A DNA stretch of 11,338 bases, taken from CAYSLC01 sp964431545 (lineage in GTDB: Bacteria; Desulfobacterota; Desulfobacteria; Desulfobacterales; JAABSP01). Position 1 is the stretch's first letter. The number at the start of each line of letters is the position of its first letter. The stretch is taken from the NCBI GenBank assembly GCA_964431545.1, contig CAYSLC010000184.1:1-11338 (forward strand), written 5' to 3'. The position numbers and the translations under genes are program-made. Shown in pieces: positions 4,984 to 10,969 of this stretch. The notes beneath the pieces were generated by a model that was not told the origin of the DNA, made no database searches, and saw only the letters and a list, made by a program, of their open reading frames with translations.

Positions 4984-7014
4984 ATGTCCGACGTTGACGC
5001 CAAGATCCTTGGCAAGATTATCCTTCTCCAGAGCACGATCCATCTCATGCAGGAGAACGAACCCATGGCGCGGTTCGTCTGCAGGGGACTCTCGGCGGTT
5101 CCGGGAATCGATTCCCTTGCAATCCTCATCAACGGCGCCTTCCATTCCGACATCGGCGGCGCCGTGGATGCCGGCGCCTGTCGGGACTTGTTCGATTCCC
5201 TCTCGGAACCGGCCCCGGACCGAAAGCCCGAGGCGCTCATCGCCGCGTTCAAGGACCATCATGGGTTGGAATGCCTGAAGATCCGGACGGCTTTCGACCT
5301 CTACGGGATTCTGTTTCTCAAATTGAACGACGGTCACCGGTTCCTCGGATATCGGCCCTACATCGAAAACACCCTCAACCTCATCGCCCTGATCGTCGAA
5401 AACAACCACCGCAGGGCATTGCTGCTCAAGAACAAGGAGGACCTGGAACGGGCCGTCGAGGAGAGAACCCGGGAACTCAAGGCGAGCCAGGAGAAGTACA
5501 AAACCCTGTTCGAGAGCATCCGGGATGTTATCGTGGTGGCGGATCTGGATCGAAATATCATCTCGGTGAACCAGGCCTTCACGGAGGTGTTCGGGTATGG
5601 GATGGCGGAGATCCTCGGGCGGCGGACCCAGGTTCTTTACGCGGAGGAAGCGCAGTTCCACCGCCTCGGCGAACGCCTGGAAAAGGAGGCGGAGGCCCGC
5701 CAGTTTTTCATCACCCTCGAATACCAAAAGAAGAGCGGGGAGCGTTTCCCGGGGGAAACCCATATTTTCGATCTCAGGGACGTCGGCGGCGAAACCGTGG
5801 GGTTCATGGGGATCATCCGGGACATTTCGGAACGCGTCCGCGCCGAGGAGGAGAACCGGCGACTCGAAGCCCAACTCTTCCAAGCCCGGAAGATGGAGGC
5901 CATCGGCACCCTGTCCGGCGGCGTCGCCCATGATTTCAACAATATCCTCTCCATCGTCATCGGCAATGCCGAAATGGCCCAGGAGGAGATTCCGGAATGG
6001 CACCCGGCCCACGGCCTCCTGGAGGAAGTGATGAAGGCGAGCCTTCGGGCCAGGGATGTGATCCGTCAGCTGTTGACGTTCAGCCGAAAATCCCACGAGA
6101 AGAAAAAGCCGATCGATCTGTCTCCCATCGTCAAGGAGGCCGTGAAACTCATCCGGGCGACCCTTCCCAGCAGTATCGAGATCCGGTGGAACATCCCCGA
6201 CCGGCTGCCGGCCGTGGCGGCGGATGCCACCCAGATCCACCAGATCATGCTCAACCTTTGCGGCAACGCCGCGGACGCCATGGCCGAGGAGGGCGGGGTC
6301 CTGGAGGTCGGCCTCGACGCGATCCCCCTGGACGGGGCGGCGGCGGCCTTTGATCCGGATCTCTCCCCCGGCCCGTTCATCCGCCTGACGGTGAGCGATA
6401 CCGGTCCCGGCGTCGGGCCGGAGGAGGCCGATCGCATCTTCGAGCCCTACTACACCACCAAGGACGTGGGCAAAGGCTCGGGCATGGGCCTTGCCGTGGT
6501 ACACGGCATCGTCAAACGTCACCGGGGGGGCATCCGGGTGAGACGGCGAAACGGACGGGGGGCCGCGTTCGATATTTTCCTGCCGTCGATCCCGGAAGCG
6601 GCGGCGACCTCGGAGGCGCCGATCACCGGGGAGCTGCCCACGGGCGCCGAACGCATTCTTTTCGTGGACGACGAAGTGGGCGTCGCTGAATTGAACCGGC
6701 GGCGGCTGGAAAAGCTCGGGTATCGGGTGGCGTCGAAGACCGACCCGGTGGAGGCCCTGTCCGTCTTCCAATCCGACCCGGATGGATTCGATCTGGTGAT
6801 CACGGACATGACCATGCCGAAGATGACCGGGGACAGGCTGATCAAGGAGCTTCTCAAGATCCGGCCCGAACTGCCGGTGGTGCTCTGCACCGGGTTCAGC
6901 ACCAGGATCTCCCCGGAATCGGCGGCGGCCCTGGGGATCCGAAGATACTTGGAGAAACCGATCGAGATCAGGGATCTGGCGGTCCTCATCCGAGAAATCC
7001 TGGACAGGGCCTGA
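4984..7014 (+). CDS. Hybrid sensor histidine kinase (GAF-like, PAS, HisKA, HATPase, REC)
   Basis: From the first ATG the protein has 676 residues. Residues 1-145 look like a GAF-like sensor region; 146-170 are a coiled coil (ERAVEERTRELKASQEKY); 171-290 are a PAS domain (FESIRDVIVVADLD, then GFMGIIRDISER). The kinase core follows: H-box GGVAHDFNNIL with phospho-acceptor H316, N-box LNLCGNAADAM, G1 SDTGPGVG, F-box IFEPYYTTK and G2 GKGSGMGLAVVHG. The C-terminal receiver has D562/D563, phospho-acceptor D608, T636 and K658. No membrane segment is visible, so it should be cytoplasmic. All catalytic motifs are intact. The start is uncertain: no ribosome-binding site precedes ATG 4984, and the frame stays open into the gap, so the real N-terminus may be longer. 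An Fe-S/DUF3786 gene follows after 70 bases, probably cotranscribed. Confidence 0.9.
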   Translation: MSDVDAKILGKIILLQSTIHLMQENEPMARFVCRGLSAVPGIDSLAILINGAFHSDIGGAVDAGACRDLFDSLSEPAPDRKPEALIAAFKDHHGLECLKIRTAFDLYGILFLKLNDGHRFLGYRPYIENTLNLIALIVENNHRRALLLKNKEDLERAVEERTRELKASQEKYKTLFESIRDVIVVADLDRNIISVNQAFTEVFGYGMAEILGRRTQVLYAEEAQFHRLGERLEKEAEARQFFITLEYQKKSGERFPGETHIFDLRDVGGETVGFMGIIRDISERVRAEEENRRLEAQLFQARKMEAIGTLSGGVAHDFNNILSIVIGNAEMAQEEIPEWHPAHGLLEEVMKASLRARDVIRQLLTFSRKSHEKKKPIDLSPIVKEAVKLIRATLPSSIEIRWNIPDRLPAVAADATQIHQIMLNLCGNAADAMAEEGGVLEVGLDAIPLDGAAAAFDPDLSPGPFIRLTVSDTGPGVGPEEADRIFEPYYTTKDVGKGSGMGLAVVHGIVKRHRGGIRVRRRNGRGAAFDIFLPSIPEAAATSEAPITGELPTGAERILFVDDEVGVAELNRRRLEKLGYRVASKTDPVEALSVFQSDPDGFDLVITDMTMPKMTGDRLIKELLKIRPELPVVLCTGFSTRISPESAAALGIRRYLEKPIEIRDLAVLIREILDRA

Positions 7015-7084
7015 TCATCCGGCACTTGCCGCCCTTTTGCGGGACCTCCCCCGGAACGGATGCAAACATCGAGGAGGCTTTTCA

Positions 7085-7969
7085 ATGGCGTTGTCCGTGG
7101 TCGATCTCTACCGGAAGATTCTCCCCCGCACCAACTGCCGGGACTGTGGTTTCCCCACCTGCCTCGCCTTTGCCGGCATGGTGGTCTCGGAAAAACACCC
7201 GCTGAAAAACTGCCCCCATATCCCGCCGGAGACGCTGGCCGACGCCGAAAAGGAGCTGGAAGCCCAGTACGCCGCCGGCAGATGGACCAAACGGGACATG
7301 GCGGCGGACGCCCTCCAGTGGGCCAGGGAGCGGGCCGCCTCCATGGCGATCGCGGACCTGCCGGACCGGATCGGGGGGGAATTGGTGGAGGTGGAGGGGG
7401 AGCCGGCCCTGAAGCTCCCCTACTTCACCGGCGCCGTCCTTATCCGGGAGGGGGCCGTCTCCCATGCCGACGGGTCGGACCTGAACCGGTGGGAGCAGGT
7501 GTTCCTCCTCAATCACCTGGCCCAGGGGGGAAGCGCCCGGCCCACCGGCAACTGGAAGGCCCTGGAGGCGTTTCCCAACACCGTCTCCAAGGTCAAATCG
7601 ATGCGCTCCCACGTGGAGGCTCCGCTCCGGGAGTGCTTCACCGGCCGCGGCGACGCCCTCCGCCGGGCGGCCCTGGCCATCGGCGGGGTCGATCGCACCG
7701 GCGAGACGGGTTCGGCGGACGTCGCCGTGGAACTGCGGCCCCTGCCCCGGGTACCCGTCATGGTGATGTTCTGGGACGCCGAGCAGGAAGAGGGGATGGA
7801 GGCCGCGGTCAAACTCCTGTTCGACGAGACCATCACCCAACACCTGGACATCGAGTCGATCCTGTTTCTGAGCGAGCGGATCCAGCAGCTTCTCCGCGGG
7901 GAGGCCGATGCCGCCGGGGACGGGGTGGAATCGTTCAGCGTCGGCGATTCGCCGGGCCGCGGCGCATGA
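7085..7969 (+). CDS. 4Fe-4S domain plus DUF3786 protein
   Basis: The 294-residue protein begins with a small Fe-S domain (residues 1-60) of the kind found in the large corrinoid iron-sulfur protein of acetyl-CoA synthase/CO dehydrogenase: NCRDCGFPTCLAFA and a later NCP give C18, C21, C26 and C43, spacing C-x2-C-x4-C-x16-C, able to bind one 4Fe-4S cluster. Residues of about 85-270 match DUF3786, found mainly in anaerobes and often joined to this Fe-S domain; its function is not established but a link to corrinoid or one-carbon metabolism is often suspected. The last 25 residues are a low-complexity tail. The start is fixed by GAGGAGG a few bases before ATG 7085. The protein has no signal peptide. 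It follows the hybrid kinase gene in the same direction and may share its transcript. Confidence 0.85.
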   Translation: MALSVVDLYRKILPRTNCRDCGFPTCLAFAGMVVSEKHPLKNCPHIPPETLADAEKELEAQYAAGRWTKRDMAADALQWARERAASMAIADLPDRIGGELVEVEGEPALKLPYFTGAVLIREGAVSHADGSDLNRWEQVFLLNHLAQGGSARPTGNWKALEAFPNTVSKVKSMRSHVEAPLRECFTGRGDALRRAALAIGGVDRTGETGSADVAVELRPLPRVPVMVMFWDAEQEEGMEAAVKLLFDETITQHLDIESILFLSERIQQLLRGEADAAGDGVESFSVGDSPGRGA

Positions 7970-8034
7970 ATGTCGTCCAAGAGACGCTCTGGGGATGTGC
8001 GAGCAATCCCGTGGACGCCCAATGTTCCAAACAC

Positions 8035-8071
8035 GCCCCCTCACCCCGACCCTCTCCCCGTGGGAGGGGGC
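8035..8071. repeat. REP-like inverted repeat of the CCCTCTCCCC type
   Basis: GCCCCCTC (8035-8042) is the exact reverse complement of GAGGGGGC (8064-8071). The intervening bases include ACCCCGACCCTCTCCCCGTG, a motif of the type I have seen as an extragenic repeat in many bacterial genomes. It lies 65 bases after the stop of the Fe-S/DUF3786 gene and could stop transcription, though no T run follows. Confidence 0.6.
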
Positions 8072-8135
8072 ATTCCCCGTTTCTAAATCAGATAAAACCA
8101 AGTCCAGACGATACCTTCGGTCGGCATCCATCAAG

Positions 8136-8166
8136 GACATCCGAGGTTTAGAAAATCTCGGAGGTC
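8136..8166. repeat. Dispersed palindromic repeat, copy 2
   Basis: GACATCCGAGG (8136-8146) and TCTCGGAGGTC (8156-8166) form an 11-bp imperfect stem with two mismatches and a 9-nt loop TTTAGAAAA. The layout is the same as at 2919-2951 (arms GACCTCCGAGG-like, loop of nine bases, T-rich then A-rich). The mismatches fall at different positions in the two copies, so each has drifted on its own from a more perfect palindrome. Confidence 0.65.
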
Positions 8167-8253
8167 TGGGAGTTCCGCGATTTCTTGTGATGGTTTCAGG
8201 TTTGCGCCCGTAGGGCCTGGGATTTCCTTCCATGGGGATGCCGGGTCATGAAA

Positions 8254-8337
8254 GCCCTGAAAGGGCGGAACATACCAGCCCAGGGCCAACGCCCTGGGCC
8301 CCATGCGCATTACGTACGGTATAAGCCCTGAAAGGGC
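8254..8337. repeat. Three-hairpin repeat element (GCCCTGAAAGGGC twice, GCCCAGGGC stem between)
   Basis: GCCCTGAAAGGGC (8254-8266 and 8325-8337) is a 5-bp stem with a 3-nt loop, present twice in the same orientation. Between them GCCCAGGGC (8278-8286) and GCCCTGGGC (8291-8299) form a perfect 9-bp stem with a 4-nt loop. This arrangement resembles a dispersed non-coding repeat I recall from several environmental bacterial genomes. It is not a CRISPR array: there are only two repeat copies, and the sequence between them is itself palindromic. Confidence 0.65.
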
Positions 8338-8368
8338 GTCACGCAACAGTTCGGGGGCATCGCAGGCA

Positions 8369-8959
8369 TCAATCGGCACCGTTTTTTTGCGTCTCCCTGT
8401 ATCCAATCCCGCCCTCGCTATCCAGATAATAGACGCGGCCACACCCATCGGGATGGTAGGCTTTCATGGAAAAGCTTCCCTTTTCTCCCGAGAGGATGAC
8501 CAAACGGACGCCGTCGCCCAAGACGAAGCCGTACTCTTCAAGCTTTTCCAGGTCGATAACGCCGTCCGGGAACTCTCCAAAATAGAACCGAGCGATGTTA
8601 GAGGCATTTTTCAGCGCAATGTTGACGGCGGCGTTTGCGCTTCTTCCTTTGTATTCAATATGCATAAGAAAAGGATAAGAGACAAATATAAGAAAAAGCA
8701 TCATGAGGATACAACAACAGGACCAGCCCCGCGACCGGGTCCTGTTCTCCTCTCTGTTTTCTTTACCAAACAGAAGAAAAACGATGGGGATATAGACGAA
8801 AAGGGCGGCCCCGACCAACATTCCCACGTGGACAAGGGGCTTTGATGCGCAAGGCCTGGAAATGGGAAGTCCGACCGCGCAGGAACCGACGGATGCGCAA
8901 AACAGTCCGACGGGTACGATTTTGAGCAGAAAAAAATGTTTCCTTGACCCTTTATCCAC
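8369..8959 (-). CDS. Membrane protein with C-terminal type IV pilin-like domain
   Basis: The 196-residue product has three hydrophobic segments (about residues 9-32, 42-64 and 81-101) with a charged Arg/Glu loop before the third, and then a soluble tail (103-188). The tail reads like the globular part of small type IV pilin-like proteins: KGRSANAAVNIALKNASNIA, a Tyr/Phe pair, DLEKLEEYGFVLGDGVRL, SFSMKAYHPDG and a final YYLDSEGGI strand. True pilins have one N-terminal helix after a cleavage site; here two additional membrane segments precede, and no prepilin peptidase site is visible, so assembly into a pilus is unlikely. The GTG at 8959 is chosen because GGAGG lies 5 nt upstream; a GTG at 8983 would add eight residues. 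The gene is on the same strand as, and 175 bases after, the HAMP sensor gene. Pilin-like similarity is by eye only. Confidence 0.65.
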   Translation of the reverse strand: MDKGSRKHFFLLKIVPVGLFCASVGSCAVGLPISRPCASKPLVHVGMLVGAALFVYIPIVFLLFGKENREENRTRSRGWSCCCILMMLFLIFVSYPFLMHIEYKGRSANAAVNIALKNASNIARFYFGEFPDGVIDLEKLEEYGFVLGDGVRLVILSGEKGSFSMKAYHPDGCGRVYYLDSEGGIGYRETQKNGAD

Positions 8960-8964
8960 AGCAA

Positions 8965-8969
8965 CCTCC
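8965..8969 (-). promoter_or_regulatory. Ribosome-binding site that decides the GTG start at 8959
   Basis: GGAGG read on the minus strand, 5 nt before GTG 8959. The same motif and spacing are seen at the GAF sensor start (3097-3101), which supports the choice. Confidence 0.6.
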
Positions 8970-9086
8970 CATTCCGCCACCACCGTCTTATCCGCGTGGT
9001 ATCCCCTGCGCTGCCGGCCATCCGGGCTTCATCCGCCCCCGCCGGGTTCGCCAGCCCGAATTGCCGGTCGGCGATGTAGCGGTGTC

Positions 9087-9120
9087 CCGGAGGGATGGTG
9101 ATGACGTCACAACCCTCCGG
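9087..9120 (-). terminator. Hairpin between the HAMP sensor and pilin-like genes
   Basis: CCGGAGGG (9087-9094) and CCCTCCGG (9113-9120) form a perfect 8-bp stem with an 18-nt loop, 15 bases beyond the stop of the HAMP sensor gene. No T run follows on the minus strand, so it may weaken rather than stop transcription. The loop contains a TGACGTCA palindrome, which may be chance. Confidence 0.35.
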
Positions 9121-9134
9121 CCGGGAGGAAAAGG

Positions 9135-10175
9135 TCAGATCGATCCAAAAAGTTCGTAATCGGGGTAATAGGTTCTGGCACACTCCGGGCAGATGCTGTG
9201 GCTGAATTCCGCCTCCGAACGATCGCCGATATAGGCCTCCACCTGATTCCAGTAGCCTTTGTCATCCCTGATCTTTTTGCAATGGGCGCAGATGGGCAAC
9301 AATCCACCGAGCTTATTGACCTTGCCAAGGGCGTGTTGAAGATCGCGGATCAGTTCCTCGCGCTCCTTCTCCATCCGGCTCCGCTGATCGATCTCATGGC
9401 GCAGCTTTTCAACGGTGAACTTCAAGGAGGCGGTTCTCTGGTCCACGATCCGTTCAAGGTCATGCTGGTGCCGCCGAAGCTCCCGCTCAATTTCATCCTT
9501 CCGGGCGAACGCCCGGCGCAGGTGTAAACGCATCTGGTCGATGGTGTACGCCAGATGATCCACCTCATCCACGGGCCCTTTCCGTGCGTCCAGTTGTAGT
9601 TCCCTGTCGAGATCATCCATGGAAAAAGAGGAGGTATAGGAAGTGATGGCCAGCAGGCGTCGGATCACGGCGCGGTAGATCAGCATCAACAGGAGCGCGC
9701 AGACCACGAGAATGATGGATGTCTGGGCCGCCATCAAAGAGAGCGCGGTTTTCAACGCTTTGTGTCGCACATGGGAGAGACTTCCCTGAATGTGCAGTTC
9801 GCCCAGCCGGTAGGCCTCGCCGTCGTAGAGATGGGTGATGGGGAAAACCCGATGCAGCCGACCCGGGGCCGCGCTCTGTCCAGCCCTGCAGACGACCTCT
9901 TCCGGGGCCTGGATCGCGGCCGATTCAATCCCGGGAATCCGGCAGATACTCAGCAGCGCGATTCTCAGGTTTTCCTGATCATCCACCCACAGGGCCGATT
10001 CGATCACATCGAGATGGCTCTGTTCGATCAGCGAAAATTTCCGTTCAAAGGCATCGAGTTCACGGCTGTAGGTGAAAAAGCCGATACTGATTGCGAATCC
10101 GAAGATCAGCAGAGTGGCGATCACCAGTACCTGTAGGACCAGCCGTTTTCCCACGGCGCTGGAAGGAAAGATCAC
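9135..10175 (-). CDS. Two-TM HAMP sensor with C-terminal four-cysteine (zinc-ribbon-like) domain
   Basis: The 346-residue protein is laid out like a sensor kinase without the kinase. TM1 (about 11-34) leads to a periplasmic region (35-145) containing ALWVDDQENLRIALLSI and PGIESAAI, a pattern seen in periplasmic ligand-sensing domains; TM2 spans about 148-168; a HAMP domain follows (169-222), then a long coiled coil (223-285). The C-terminus has GLLPIC then CKKIRDDKGYW, SEAEFSHSICPEC and YYPD, with C296, C299, C329 and C332 spaced C-x2-C-x29-C-x2-C, as in the GAF protein at 3107-3964. No H-box, GGDEF or methyl-accepting segment is present. The start is GTG 10175, preceded by GGAGAG. A solute-binding protein gene ends 19 bases upstream, so the pair should be one transcript and one signalling unit. 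Confidence 0.85.
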   Translation of the reverse strand: MIFPSSAVGKRLVLQVLVIATLLIFGFAISIGFFTYSRELDAFERKFSLIEQSHLDVIESALWVDDQENLRIALLSICRIPGIESAAIQAPEEVVCRAGQSAAPGRLHRVFPITHLYDGEAYRLGELHIQGSLSHVRHKALKTALSLMAAQTSIILVVCALLLMLIYRAVIRRLLAITSYTSSFSMDDLDRELQLDARKGPVDEVDHLAYTIDQMRLHLRRAFARKDEIERELRRHQHDLERIVDQRTASLKFTVEKLRHEIDQRSRMEKEREELIRDLQHALGKVNKLGGLLPICAHCKKIRDDKGYWNQVEAYIGDRSEAEFSHSICPECARTYYPDYELFGSI

Positions 10176-10194
10176 GGCAACTCTCCGCTTTCGA

Positions 10195-10920
10195 TCAGTC
10201 CGACAGGTAGGGGGAAATGATCTCCCCGTAAATGCGCCGGTAGGTCCCGTCCCGTTTGAGGTCTCTCAACGTCCGCGCCAGTCGGGGCGCCAACTCCCGA
10301 TGCTTTTTGCATAAATAGAGGAAATTCGGCTCCACCGCCAGCGGCGGCTCGATGAACCGGATGCCTGTTAGCCCCAGTTTTTGGATCTCGGCATACCCGG
10401 CAAGCCGGGTGATCAATGCCACATCCGTCCGGCCCGCCTCCAGAAGCCCGAACAGAAGGTCTTTGTTCCGGACTTTGGTGATCGATTTCGCCGCCGTCAC
10501 CTGGGCGTCGAAGATCTTCCACCCGTGGATATAGGCGACATTCAACGACTCCAGGCTTGACCAACCCTCCATGGCAATGTCCCCCGACTTGGCAAATGCC
10601 CCGAAAACGAAATCCCCGAAGGGTTCGGGGACCCGGACCAGATTTGGATAGGTGGTTTCCAATCCCAGGATCCGGGGGCCGTCTCCGTCGTCGATGCATT
10701 GGTCGACACGGATCAAAGACCTTCCCACCGGCGGTGTATGGCGTTCCACCGTGATATGGTTCCGGGAACAGACCTCCTCCACCAGGCGGAAGAAGAAGAT
10801 CTCATAGGGGGAATGCAGCGTGCAGTTGATGCGCAGCCGGTTCGGTTCCGCACCGTCCGCGGATGTGAGAAAGAAGGCGCCGAGGATCAGTGCCGCCGTC
10901 ATGAAAGAGATTTTTTTCAC
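10195..10920 (-). CDS. Periplasmic solute-binding protein (SBP_bac_3-like)
   Basis: The 241-residue product begins with a signal peptide: MKKISF, a hydrophobic stretch ALILGAFFLTS and a probable signal peptidase I site after DGA; there is no lipobox cysteine. The mature part resembles family-3 solute-binding proteins: a first strand LRINCTLHSPYE, VPEPFGDFVFGAF, a middle strand LNVAYIHGW, the domain-closing segment FGLLEAGRTDVALI, and a C-terminal RTLRDLKRDGTYRRIYGE that is characteristic of the group. The usual ligand-binding motif near the N-terminus is not conserved, so the ligand cannot be named. GTG 10920 is the likely start, with AAAGGAGGG 9 nt upstream; an ATG at 10971 would place unrelated residues before the signal peptide. 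No transporter permease is nearby; instead a HAMP sensor follows after 19 bases, which suggests ligand sensing rather than uptake. Confidence 0.8.
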   Translation of the reverse strand: MKKISFMTAALILGAFFLTSADGAEPNRLRINCTLHSPYEIFFFRLVEEVCSRNHITVERHTPPVGRSLIRVDQCIDDGDGPRILGLETTYPNLVRVPEPFGDFVFGAFAKSGDIAMEGWSSLESLNVAYIHGWKIFDAQVTAAKSITKVRNKDLLFGLLEAGRTDVALITRLAGYAEIQKLGLTGIRFIEPPLAVEPNFLYLCKKHRELAPRLARTLRDLKRDGTYRRIYGEIISPYLSD

Positions 10921-10929
10921 CAAACCATT

Positions 10930-10938
10930 CCCTCCTTT
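10930..10938 (-). promoter_or_regulatory. Strong ribosome-binding site of the solute-binding protein gene
   Basis: AAAGGAGGG on the minus strand, 9 nt before GTG 10920. It decides against the upstream in-frame ATG at 10971 and puts the signal peptide at the N-terminus. Confidence 0.7.
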
Positions 10939-10969
10939 TATCTCCATCCTCCACCACCTTAAATGATAC

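Larger units (their letters stand above)
7970..8368. other. Gene-free convergent junction filled with palindromic repeats
   Basis: The 399 bases between the plus-strand Fe-S/DUF3786 gene and the minus-strand membrane-protein gene contain no supported gene. They hold three different repeat structures: a GCCCCCTC inverted repeat (8035-8071), the second copy of the dispersed palindrome (8136-8166), and a three-hairpin cluster (8254-8337). Convergent junctions are a usual place for such elements, and some of these stems may stop transcription from either side. Confidence 0.75.

Noticed and set aside
4738..6771. 677-codon minus-strand reading frame
   Set aside because: It is the complement of the hybrid histidine kinase gene, passes through the N gap, and shows no domain motifs.
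7082..8233. 383-codon minus-strand reading frame
   Set aside because: It is antisense to the Fe-S/DUF3786 gene and extends into the repeat junction; no recognisable domain and no supporting ribosome-binding site.
8254..8337. Possible CRISPR array
   Set aside because: There are only two copies of a 13-nt palindrome, and the sequence between them is itself a hairpin; no cas genes are present.
9102..9109. TGACGTCA palindrome as an operator
   Set aside because: It is an isolated 8-bp palindrome in a hairpin loop downstream of a gene, not in a promoter; chance occurrence is likely.
8701..9183. Minus-strand 160-codon frame
   Set aside because: Half of it overlaps the pilin-like membrane gene in another frame and the remainder lies over the 9087-9120 hairpin; no family match and no ribosome-binding site.
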